Below, piece by piece: positions 1-5,648 of a stretch of DNA of 5,896 nt. Under the pieces are notes generated by a model, which saw only the letters and a list, made by a program, of their open reading frames with translations, was not told where the DNA came from and did no database searches. The position numbers and the translations under genes were made by a program. Position 1 is the first letter of the stretch, and every line of letters begins with the position of its first letter. Source of the DNA: an uncultured Litorilinea sp. Its GTDB lineage: Bacteria > Chloroflexota > Anaerolineae > Caldilineales > Caldilineaceae. The DNA lies in NCBI GenBank assembly GCA_946885925.1, contig CAMPHP010000233.1, positions 1 through 5,896 of the forward strand, read 5' to 3'.

Positions 1-176
1 GCCCGGGAACCTCAATCCCCAATTCGGCCTGGCTAAGTCCATTTTGCCGACAACCGGGCTGCCGCACCTTGGCTGGCTTAGTGATCCGGTCTGGTCTAAG
101 CCAGCCAAGTTGCGGCAGCCCGATTGACTTCAAAATGGAATTAGCCAGGCCGAATTGGGGATTGAGGATCCAGGCC
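1..176. repeat. Large imperfect inverted repeat (fold-back) at the window edge
   Basis: Positions 10-81 pair with 96-167 without any gap (66 of 72 bases complementary), around a 14-nt loop at 82-95. Weaker pairing continues out to 1/176. Both arms code for the same stretch of an ABC permease: the minus strand of the right arm reads NPQFGLANSILKSIGLPQLGWL and the plus strand of the left arm reads NPQFGLAKSILPTTGLPHLGWL. The plus strand continues through the loop as SDPVWSKPA, a plausible permease continuation, whereas the minus strand gives unlikely sequence after GWL. A short natural inverted repeat (GGCTGGCTTA 71-80, TAAGCCAGCC 97-106) sits at the turning point. This fits a strand that snapped back on itself. 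Whether that happened in the cell or during amplification, sequencing or assembly cannot be told here; an artefact is more likely. Confidence 0.9.
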
Positions 177-604
177 CATAGGAGAGCCGAGGCGACCTGT
201 GGCACGATGCTAGGCAGGAAGAAGACTGTCCGGTAAATGGACATGCCGCGCACCTCAAGGTTCAGTAGCAGCGCAATCGAAACCCCCAGCACAATAGTAA
301 GCGGGATTGAAACAAGCGCAAAGTAGAAGGTATTCGTGACTGCCTTGAAAAATAGATGGTCTGTGGTGAGAAGGTCGCGATAATTGGCAATACCGACGAA
401 TGTAGATGTCGTCAGTACGTCATGGTCAGTGAAGCTGTAGACCAGAGAGGCGAGGATCGGGTAGGCCGTGAAGAGCGTAAACCCAATGATCCAAGGTGCA
501 ATGAAGATCAGCCCGTGCCTGAGGTTGCGCCGGGTCAGGGCACTCATCCTCCGGCGCGCAGAACTGTGCTTCTGTGTGGTCGGGGGAATTGCGATATCGG
601 TCAT
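2..604 (-). CDS. ABC sugar transporter permease, MalF/UgpA type (partial, 3' end lost in fold-back)
   Basis: This is the inner-membrane subunit of a binding-protein-dependent importer, most likely for a sugar or sugar derivative. The ATG at 604 is preceded by GAGGAG at 5-nt spacing. The N-terminus is basic and cytoplasmic (RRRMSALTRRNLRHG). It is followed by hydrophobic segments at about residues 31-59 (LIFIAPWIIGFTLFTAYPIL), 92-115 and 124-147, and by the family-typical FLPSIVP and NPQFGLAN...GLPQLGWL stretches. About 169 residues (down to position 98) are authentic, against a usual family length of about 300. The EAA loop that contacts the ATPase would lie beyond this and is missing. From 97 leftward the frame stays open but reads the reverse complement of the gene itself, so those roughly 32 residues should not be trusted. 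The gene follows the binding-protein gene by 97 nt on the same strand, which suggests one operon; a second permease would be expected further left. The substrate cannot be read from the sequence. Confidence 0.9.
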   Translation of the reverse strand, partial: MTDIAIPPTTQKHSSARRRMSALTRRNLRHGLIFIAPWIIGFTLFTAYPILASLVYSFTDHDVLTTSTFVGIANYRDLLTTDHLFFKAVTNTFYFALVSIPLTIVLGVSIALLLNLEVRGMSIYRTVFFLPSIVPQVASALLWAWILNPQFGLANSILKSIGLPQLGWLRPDRITKPAKVRQPGCRQNGLSQAELGIEVPG

Positions 605-621
605 GACCACTCCTCGTCAAG

Positions 622-654
622 GAGAGATAGGGGAGGAGCACTCCCCCATCTCTC
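622..654 (-). promoter_or_regulatory. Intercistronic stem-loop between binding-protein and permease genes
   Basis: A 14-bp stem (622-635 with 641-654, 13 of 14 paired, one A/C mismatch at 629/647) closes a 5-nt loop. On the transcript it lies 47 nt after the binding-protein stop and ends just before the permease ribosome-binding site (GAGGAG, about 610-615). No run of U follows, so it is not a standard intrinsic terminator. In other importer operons, such as malE-malF, hairpins in this position protect the upstream binding-protein message and lower permease output. The same role is inferred here. Confidence 0.7.
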
Positions 655-701
655 GAATCCATCTTCCGAATATAGACTCCTGCAGGCTGTGGCCCTTTGG
701 C

Positions 702-2099
702 CTACGCACCCTTCTCCAACTCGGCTTGAACATTCCGGGTAACCTCGTCGAGCGCCTGTTGGGCTGTCATTTCGCCACGTGTGACAAAGTCCCAAATTCG
801 CACGATCTCATCGTAATAGAAACCATTGACTGGCATGTTGGGCCAGTGCTTTGTCCCTGCCGCACCAGTTTGGGTAAAGACGTTCAGATAAGGCGAAAGC
901 CGGTTATCCTCACCGATCTGGGCACGCAAACCTTCCTCAAAGGCAGGGAATGCGCTCTTCACGCATGGGCCGTTCAGCGTTAGATAGCCCATGCGCGCGG
1001 CCTCATCCACGAAGGCATAGCGCACAAAATCCCAGGCAGCATCAGGCTGCTCGCCACCAGCCGGGAGGGTGTACATCCAACCCTGGATGAGGTAATTGGC
1101 CCGCTCTTCTTCGCTCCCCGTTGGTGTTGGGATAAAGCCGACACCGTAGTTGATGTCGGGTGCAAATTGGTCGAGCGCATCGTAGTACCAGAAGCCATCA
1201 AAGCGGGCACCTGCCTGCTTCGTGGCAAACGGATTACCGGCCTCATAGAAGCCAGGCCGGCTGCTGTTAAAAGCGGCCAATTTGTTGATGTCCAATACTC
1301 GAACATATTCCATCAACCACTCAAAGACCTGCACATTGATCTCGCTGTTGGCGGTCACTACTTGGTTCTCGGCATCATAGAAATCGCCGCCATTGAGGTA
1401 GACCCATGTGATGTAATGAGATGCCTCTGGGATATAGCCGACGCGGCTGATATTGCCATCAGCATCTACCTGGAGCATCGCCTCTGCTTGTTCCAATAAT
1501 TGGTCGGCGGTCGCTGGTGGCTGCTCTGGGTCCAGACCGGCATCGGCATAGACATCTTTGTTCCAGAAGAGCGCAATATAGTCAGCACCGCCCGGGATGG
1601 CATACAGTGTGCCATCCCACACACTAGCGTCGTACATCGAGATGATGAAATCCTCGCGTGTGAGGCCAGCCGCTTCCACATAATCGTCGAGGGGGATGAA
1701 GGTGTTCTTCTGTGCCAAGTTGGCCTGCGCTTGCCAGTTGGTATAGGCGGCATCCGGCGGCGTGCCACCAGCAACCAGCGTAAGCAGTTTGGTTCTCCAT
1801 TCCTGTTCAAAGGTCCAGTCAATCTGCACACCGGGATTGGCAGCAGTATAGTCCTCGCCGATCTTCTCCATCAGCCCGTTATAGAGTTCGCCCCAGTTGT
1901 TGTTTAGAACTTCTAGCGTAGTGGTCTCGGCTGCAGCACCGCTTTCACTCCCGGCGGGCGCAGATGGCACCGCACAGGCAGCGAGCATAAGCCCGGCCGC
2001 GGCAGTGCCACTCGCTTGTAGGAACCGGCGGCGTGTAAGTGGGCTTGACGCAAGCATGCTCGGCTGCTCGTGGCGCTCTGGATGAGTCTGCTTCTTCAT
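702..2099 (-). CDS. ABC transporter extracellular solute-binding lipoprotein (family 1, UgpB/MalE-like)
   Basis: This 465-residue protein captures the substrate outside the membrane and delivers it to the permease encoded downstream. The N-terminus carries a twin-arginine signal (TRRRFLQ, residues 22-28), a hydrophobic stretch and a lipobox LAAC with the lipidated cysteine at residue 42. It is therefore probably exported folded by Tat and anchored as a lipoprotein. A low-complexity Ser/Ala/Gly linker follows, then the family-1 fold: LEVLNNNWGELYNGLMEKIGE near 62-82, AGGTPPDAAYTN near 110-121 and WDGTLYAIPGGAD near 161-173, with the usual aromatic-rich C-terminal lobe. Length is normal for the family. 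The ATG at 2099 is chosen because AGGAGG lies 5 nt upstream and the signal peptide starts cleanly there; the frame stays open to 2429 but that extension has no protein-like character. Transcription probably starts near 2427 from a strong promoter. COG1653-type proteins usually bind oligosaccharides, sugar acids or glycerol phosphates; the ligand here is not determinable. Confidence 0.95.
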   Translation of the reverse strand: MKKQTHPERHEQPSMLASSPLTRRRFLQASGTAAAGLMLAACAVPSAPAGSESGAAAETTTLEVLNNNWGELYNGLMEKIGEDYTAANPGVQIDWTFEQEWRTKLLTLVAGGTPPDAAYTNWQAQANLAQKNTFIPLDDYVEAAGLTREDFIISMYDASVWDGTLYAIPGGADYIALFWNKDVYADAGLDPEQPPATADQLLEQAEAMLQVDADGNISRVGYIPEASHYITWVYLNGGDFYDAENQVVTANSEINVQVFEWLMEYVRVLDINKLAAFNSSRPGFYEAGNPFATKQAGARFDGFWYYDALDQFAPDINYGVGFIPTPTGSEEERANYLIQGWMYTLPAGGEQPDAAWDFVRYAFVDEAARMGYLTLNGPCVKSAFPAFEEGLRAQIGEDNRLSPYLNVFTQTGAAGTKHWPNMPVNGFYYDEIVRIWDFVTRGEMTAQQALDEVTRNVQAELEKGA

Positions 2100-2104
2100 G
2101 AGTT

Positions 2105-2110
2105 CCTCCT
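2105..2110 (-). promoter_or_regulatory. Ribosome binding site of the binding-protein gene
   Basis: AGGAGG on the minus strand, 5 nt before the ATG at 2099. It is a full anti-Shine-Dalgarno match and fixes the start over the longer open frame. The 15 nt GGAGGAACTCATGAA is identical to the start region of the divergent TPP-enzyme gene. Confidence 0.85.
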
Positions 2111-2262
2111 GGTTAATCGCACGAATGTTTGAAGTTTGCCTATTGGCCCGAAACAGTTTGCGGCTTTGCACCCTTCTGCATAACGAGGGATTGACCGGCA
2201 CACCCTGGCGGGAGGAAAGTGCTTTCATCGGTCTTTGTACAGAATGTGTGTGGAAGTGGCGA

Positions 2263-2282
2263 TTCGATGGCTGTTCGATGGC
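2263..2282. repeat. Two-unit 11-nt tandem repeat in the leader
   Basis: TTCGATGGC occurs at 2263-2271 and 2274-2282 on the plus strand, an 11-nt period, flanked by GGCGATT at 2258-2264 and 2280-2286. At 11 nt, about one helical turn, it could be a protein site, or it could be simple slippage. Confidence 0.4.
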
Positions 2283-2419
2283 GATTGTGCAACCGGCGGC
2301 AGCATCCTTAGTCACGGCACCGGAGGGTTGGTCGCCTGGGGAATGCAGAAGTAGGTAGTCTTTGTGGACGTCTTGAGTAGATAAACGTACCCTTCTGATC
2401 CATGCTACTGGTCTGACAA

Positions 2420-2527
2420 GTTGCAACAAAGCAATTTTACGCGTTGGGTAACTGTAGTGTCAATCGCCTGCAAAACGGCCCTCTTGGAGCGCTCGCGAAC
2501 TAGGAAAGTAGCGGTTGCAAAACGCGT
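2420..2527. promoter_or_regulatory. Cluster of TTGCAA/ACGCGT boxes around the divergent promoters
   Basis: TGCAAAACG occurs twice in the same direction (2469-2477 and 2516-2524). GTTGCAA occurs at 2420-2426, within the palindrome GTTGCAAC, and at 2514-2520. The palindrome ACGCGT occurs at 2439-2444 and 2522-2527. One copy of each motif overlaps the start point or spacer of the binding-protein promoter, and others lie just upstream of its -35. TTGCAA...CG resembles half-sites of LacI-family sugar regulators, which often control such transporters. That identity is inference, and no regulator gene is in the window. Confidence 0.4.
2434..2463 (-). promoter_or_regulatory. Sigma-70-type promoter for the ABC operon
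   Basis: On the minus strand there is a perfect -35 TTGACA (2463-2458), an 18-nt spacer and a -10 TAAAAT (2439-2434, five of six consensus bases). The predicted start is near 2427, inside the 8-bp palindrome GTTGCAAC (2420-2427). This is the best promoter match in the window and points toward the binding-protein gene. Confidence 0.6.
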
Positions 2528-2549
2528 AGGAGATAGTCAGAATCCGGTT

Positions 2550-2577
2550 TTGTTTCTCTGTATATAGGTGATAAAGT
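2550..2577 (+). promoter_or_regulatory. Possible promoter for the TPP-enzyme gene
   Basis: TTGTTT (2550-2555), a 16-nt spacer and TAAAGT (2572-2577) make a weak sigma-70-like pair. The predicted start is near 2584, which would place the 30-bp palindrome at 2598-2627 just downstream, a usual spot for a blocking repressor. Neither hexamer is close to consensus, so the call is tentative. Confidence 0.3.
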
Positions 2578-2597
2578 GTGAGCAATGGCACTCCCCG

Positions 2598-2627
2598 GTA
2601 CTTCCTAGGTAGCTACCTGGCAAGTAC
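2598..2627. promoter_or_regulatory. 30-bp near-perfect palindrome, candidate operator
   Basis: GTACTTCCTAGGTAG and CTACCTGGCAAGTAC form two 15-nt half-sites centred at 2612.5, with 13 of 15 positions paired. The mismatches are 2606/2619 and 2604/2621, and the inner 12 bases AGGTAGCTACCT are perfect. There is no spacer for a hairpin loop and no T run, so it reads better as a binding site for a dimeric or tetrameric regulator than as a terminator. It lies 78 nt before the TPP-enzyme start, between the likely promoter and the gene. Confidence 0.6.
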
Positions 2628-2694
2628 AGCCATCCCCAGATAGTCGATGGTTGGATCATCTAATCTAATATCATCTGATCTCACAGAGACGAGT

Positions 2695-2700
2695 GGAGGA
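2695..2700 (+). promoter_or_regulatory. Ribosome binding site deciding the TPP-enzyme start
   Basis: GGAGGA lies 4 nt before the ATG at 2705. A GTG at 2693 opens the same frame 12 nt earlier but would place this site inside the coding sequence, so the ATG at 2705 is preferred. Confidence 0.8.
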
Positions 2701-2704
2701 ACTC

Positions 2705-4339
2705 ATGAATGTGGCTGATGCGATTGCCTATGCCCTCAAGGCAGAAGGGGTGGAGATTCTTTTTGCCTATCCCGTCAACCCCCTCATTGAGGCTGCTGCC
2801 AAGCTTGATATTCGTACGATTATTGTGCGCCAGGAGCGTATCGGGCTGCACATGGCCGATGCCGTGGGTAGAATGACATCGGGTGAGCGTATCGGTGTCT
2901 TTTGCATGCAAAGCGGACCCGGCGCAGAAAATGCTTTTGGTGGCGTAGCCCAGGCGTATGGCGAATCATCCCCCGTTGTGGTCTTGCCCGGTGGCTATGC
3001 GCGCGCCCAGTCTTATGTGCAACCTAATTTCCTGTCGGCACTGAACTTTCGCCATGTCACCAAATCCTCCGAACAGCTAACCACACCTGATGCTGTGGGG
3101 CCAGCCATGCGCCGAGCTTTTACCGCTGTGCGCAATGGACGACCGCGTCCAGCGCTTGTGGAAATCCCATCAGACCTTTTTGACGCGGAATTGAGTATCC
3201 CATTTGACTATAAGCCTGCGCCCAGGACGCGCTCCGCACCCGACCCTGATGCAGTCCGCCAGGTCGCCGAAGTCCTGCTCAACGCCGAGCGACCCGTCAT
3301 CTATGCTGGACAGGGTATTCACTATGCCAAGGCATGGGAAGAGCTTCGTACACTGGCCGAATTACTGGAAGCACCAGTGGCGACAAGTCTAAACGGCAAA
3401 AGCGCGTTTCCTGAGAACCATCCTCTCTCCCTCGGAGCAGGTGGGCGTGCTGTGCCGGAAGCGCTGCATCGTTTTCTCCACGATGCTGATCTTATTTTTG
3501 GCATTGGCTGTAGCTTCACGACCAGCAGTTTTGCCGTTGCCATGCCAAAAGGCAAGACGATGGTGCATGCCACATTGGACCCAGCCGATCTCCACAAAGA
3601 CGTGCCGGTGGATTATGCGCTGGTGGGTGATGCCAAACTAACCCTGTGCAGCCTGATTAGCGAAATTCGCCAGATCTTACACAATGAGCCGCGTGGGCGG
3701 GCTGAGCCAACGGCCCAACAGATTGCCACTATCAAAGAAAAATGGTTAGCACAATGGCAGCCCAAATTAACTTCCAATGAGACGCCACTATCACCCTATC
3801 GCGTGCTTTGGGATTTATTACAGACGGTGGACGTGAGCCAGACCGTGATCACCCATGATGCTGGCAGCCCGCGCGATCAACTCTCGCCCTTTTGGGAGTC
3901 GACCACCCCCCTCAGCTACATTGGTTGGGGCAAGACCACCCAACTCGGATATGGGTTGGGTCTTGCCATGGGTGCGAAATTGGTCTGCCCGAACAAGCTC
4001 TGTATCAACGTCTGGGGTGATGCCGCCATTGGCTTTACGGGCATGGATTTTGAAACTGCCGTGCGCGAACGCATTCCCATTTTGTCCATCTTGCTCAACA
4101 ACTTCTCTATGGCGATTGAAATTCCCATTATGCCCGTTTCTACACAAAAGTATGGGGCTACAGACATTTCCGGCAATTACGCGGCTATGGCGCAAGCTTT
4201 TGGCGGCTATGGCGAACGTGTAACCACGCCAGACCAAATCATTCCAGCAATCCAGCGTGGCATCGAGCAAACCCAGGCTGGGGTGCCCGCTCTACTAGAG
4301 TTCATCACTGCCAAGGAGACCCACATATCCAAGTTCTAA
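2705..4339 (+). CDS. Thiamine-pyrophosphate-requiring enzyme, acetolactate synthase/decarboxylase superfamily
   Basis: This 544-residue protein has the three-domain layout of ThDP enzymes (COG0028 type). The N-terminal Pyr domain (about 1-165) has the conserved glutamate that activates the cofactor in VRQERIGLHMADAVGR (Glu44), followed by QSGPGAENA. The middle domain (about 185-330) carries the PVIYAGQGIHYA and PLSLGAGG stretches. The C-terminal PP domain (about 370-525) contains GWGKTTQLGYGLGLAMGAK and the diphosphate/metal motif GDA (438-440), 25 residues, then NN (465-466). The usual GDG is GDA here, as I recall for relatives annotated only as 'TPP-requiring protein', so activity is not excluded. 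Such enzymes cleave or form C-C bonds next to a carbonyl, typically on 2-oxo acids. The substrate is unknown, and genuine acetolactate synthase is only one option. The start at 2705 rests on GGAGGA 4 nt upstream. The gene is divergent from the ABC operon and may share its regulation. Confidence 0.9.
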   Translation: MNVADAIAYALKAEGVEILFAYPVNPLIEAAAKLDIRTIIVRQERIGLHMADAVGRMTSGERIGVFCMQSGPGAENAFGGVAQAYGESSPVVVLPGGYARAQSYVQPNFLSALNFRHVTKSSEQLTTPDAVGPAMRRAFTAVRNGRPRPALVEIPSDLFDAELSIPFDYKPAPRTRSAPDPDAVRQVAEVLLNAERPVIYAGQGIHYAKAWEELRTLAELLEAPVATSLNGKSAFPENHPLSLGAGGRAVPEALHRFLHDADLIFGIGCSFTTSSFAVAMPKGKTMVHATLDPADLHKDVPVDYALVGDAKLTLCSLISEIRQILHNEPRGRAEPTAQQIATIKEKWLAQWQPKLTSNETPLSPYRVLWDLLQTVDVSQTVITHDAGSPRDQLSPFWESTTPLSYIGWGKTTQLGYGLGLAMGAKLVCPNKLCINVWGDAAIGFTGMDFETAVRERIPILSILLNNFSMAIEIPIMPVSTQKYGATDISGNYAAMAQAFGGYGERVTTPDQIIPAIQRGIEQTQAGVPALLEFITAKETHISKF

Positions 4340-4557
4340 TGGGAAGTAAAGCCTATGTATCCCCCGAGACTGGGCTGCAAGCGTGCTGATTGCACCTGGC
4401 TAGCACTTTGGGGGACTCTCTCTTTCAACAAGTCGTGCTCAATACCTTTTACTTTGCGTTATTCTCATGAGTGTTTGGGCAAGTATTGGCTTTACGGCTT
4501 CGGCCTAATCTATGTTGGGCAGCAGGGATCTAGAGGGTTCCCCGTAGGAACTAACGA
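4340..4557. other. Intergenic spacer between TPP-enzyme and immunity-type genes
   Basis: No convincing gene. Nested weak pairings (TCCCCC 4360-4365 with GGGGGA 4410-4415; GTGCT 4383-4387 with AGCAC 4402-4406) followed by a pyrimidine-rich CTCTCTCTTT could end the TPP-enzyme transcript, but the long loop makes this doubtful. A TAATCT at 4506-4511 could be a -10 element for the next gene, with only a weak TTGGCT -35 at 15-nt spacing. Confidence 0.35.
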
Positions 4558-5073
4558 ATGATATTACCAAAGAAGCGAGACCCCAGGTTCATCACTGTGC
4601 GTCGCGGCGGCACCCTCCAAGACGCTGATCATCACCTGCTTGCGCTATGGGCGGCCGATTGCGCGCAGCATGTGTTGCACTTATTCGAGGAAATCCAACC
4701 CCATGACGACCGGCCGCGTCGAGCCATCGAATTGGCTCGCGCGTGGACGCGCGGTGAGGTTACGATGACTCAAGCGCGTACGGCCGCTGGCTTCGCCAAC
4801 GCTGCGGCCAGAGAGTTGGTCGGCGCGGCGCGGCACGCCGCGTACGCGGCGGCCCAAGCGGCGGCGGCGGCGCATGTTGCCGCCCACGAGCTCGGCGCTG
4901 CGGCCTACGCAATCAAGGCCGTGCGGGCAGCCGCGCCAACGGGGGAGAGCGAGTCCGCCGGTCGTCGGGAATGCCAGTGGCAGCGCGAGCAACTGCCGCA
5001 AGCAATCCGCGAACTTGTCCTGGATGATCAGCGACTGCGCAACGACATCTGCTGGTCGGTGTTCGACTGCTAG
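4558..5073 (+). CDS. Imm5-like putative immunity protein
   Basis: A 171-residue protein resembling the family annotated as 'putative immunity protein' (Imm5-like domain). From memory, relatives share RDPRF/LxTVRRGGTL, DHxLLALWAADCAxHVLxLFE, RPRxAIExxRAW, a long alanine-rich helical middle ending in VAAHELGAAAYAIKA, and the C-terminal QREQLPxAIRELVLDDQRxRNxICWSVFDC; all of these are visible here. It is probably cytoplasmic and all-helical, with no signal or membrane segment. Members of this class are thought to neutralise a partner toxin, but many stand alone and their function is largely untested. No toxin gene is seen in this window. The ATG at 4558 has AGGAA 7 nt upstream. The middle (about 4800-4930) is much more GC-rich than the TPP-enzyme gene, partly because it is so alanine-rich, so transfer is possible but not shown. 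The stop overlaps that of the convergent gene. Confidence 0.8.
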   Translation: MILPKKRDPRFITVRRGGTLQDADHHLLALWAADCAQHVLHLFEEIQPHDDRPRRAIELARAWTRGEVTMTQARTAAGFANAAARELVGAARHAAYAAAQAAAAAHVAAHELGAAAYAIKAVRAAAPTGESESAGRRECQWQREQLPQAIRELVLDDQRLRNDICWSVFDC

Positions 5074-5077
5074 TCGA
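5063..5077. other. Convergent stop overlap with small hairpin
   Basis: The two convergent genes share CTAG at 5070-5073, each using it for its TAG stop. The surrounding TCGACT-GCT-AGTCGA forms a 6-bp stem with a 3-nt loop. No T run is present on either strand, so terminator function is uncertain. Confidence 0.4.
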
Positions 5078-5609
5078 TGACTGGCGGCTTACAGAGTGTG
5101 AACGGCACGCCCCCCAGCCAGAGGCAAGCTAATGCCAACAGCGCGCCTGCTGCCGACCCGGCCAGGTTGGCCGCATAGACGAGGTGGCTGCGCTCACTGC
5201 TGGCAGCCAGCACTGCGCCGATACCTAGGCCTCCGCACAGAAACGGCAGTGCTAACGCCAGGTAGTAGAGAATAAAATAGAGGATTTGTTTCCGTTCCCA
5301 AGCGATGCTGAAGCTGTCAAAAGGCAGCCAGTTGACGGTGGCATAGCTTACGGCAACGCTGGCTGCAAAGCTGGCTCCTACTGCGGGCAGCAACTGTTGT
5401 AACGGCATCGCCTGTAACCAGGGTGAGAGGCTGAGCAGAGTGCCGCTTGCGCCAAAGCCGAGCAGTGCCAGGCTGACCACCAGAAAGGCGAAATGATAGA
5501 ACTGGGCCACCGCCAGCAGGCGCAATAGCGCGCCTTCGAGCAGCAGGGTCGCCGCTGCCAGCGCGGCGACCTGGAGGAACACTTGCTGGCGTAGCATAGT
5601 TGTGCTCAT
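5070..5609 (-). CDS. Truncated spermidine-synthase-like membrane protein (N-terminal fragment)
   Basis: A 179-residue, strongly hydrophobic protein. It matches, from memory, the N-terminal membrane half of large (roughly 700-800 residue) spermidine-synthase-like proteins. The signature is LLLEGALLRLLAVAQFYHFAF (residues 22-42) followed by LVVSLALLGFGASGTLLSL (43-61), then segments near 73-93, 107-130 (YFILYYLALALPFLCGGLGIG) and 142-167 (YAANLAGSAAGALLAL). After about residue 168 (nt 5096-5108) the family-like sequence gives way to a short polar tail (TLCKPPVID) and a stop, so the remaining membrane segments and the soluble catalytic-type domain are missing. It is most likely a broken gene. 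The ATG at 5609 has no clear ribosome binding site; the ATG at 5597 is an alternative. It lies 39 nt after the Mut7-C gene on the same strand, so the two may be cotranscribed. Confidence 0.7.
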   Translation of the reverse strand: MSTTMLRQQVFLQVAALAAATLLLEGALLRLLAVAQFYHFAFLVVSLALLGFGASGTLLSLSPWLQAMPLQQLLPAVGASFAASVAVSYATVNWLPFDSFSIAWERKQILYFILYYLALALPFLCGGLGIGAVLAASSERSHLVYAANLAGSAAGALLALACLWLGGVPFTLCKPPVID

Positions 5610-5648
5610 GGCATCGTAGGCGTCTGCGTGTATATAAACTCGTTGCCC

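Larger units (their letters stand above)
2100..2427 (-). other. Long untranslated leader of the binding-protein gene
   Basis: If the promoter at 2434-2463 is right, the message carries about 328 nt before the ATG at 2099. I recognise no known riboswitch consensus in it. It holds a small open frame (ATG at 2403, 31 codons, no ribosome binding site), two copies of CAGAAGGGT on the minus strand, and a two-unit 11-nt tandem repeat (GCCATCGAA units, 2263-2282). No convincing terminator-type hairpin with a U run was found. A regulatory role is possible but unproven. Confidence 0.4.

Noticed and set aside
10..167. Arm differences as a diversity-generating retroelement template/variable pair
   Set aside because: Changes fall at both A and T of the coding strand rather than only at A, no reverse transcriptase is present, and the arms are inverted around a loop rather than separate repeats.
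356..983. Plus-strand open frames across the permease and binding-protein genes
   Set aside because: They are antisense to clearly coding minus-strand genes and show no family-like sequence or ribosome binding sites.
2100..2429. Upstream extension of the binding-protein frame
   Set aside because: It lacks protein-like features, precedes a perfect signal peptide, and the AGGAGG before 2099 decides the start. The promoter lies just beyond it, so it is leader.
3818..4270. Minus-strand 150-codon open frame inside the TPP-enzyme gene
   Set aside because: It lies opposite the conserved PP domain of the enzyme and has no recognisable protein features; a shadow of the real gene.
4360..4415. Intrinsic terminator after the TPP-enzyme gene
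   Set aside because: The outer stem is only 6 bp with a loop of more than 40 nt and the tail is mixed pyrimidine rather than a T run; too weak to call.
4355..4561. 68-codon open frame overlapping the immunity gene start by ATGA
   Set aside because: Composition is Cys/Trp/Gly-rich without recognisable domain, the ribosome binding site is poor and no family is recognised; it is probably a chance open frame in the spacer.
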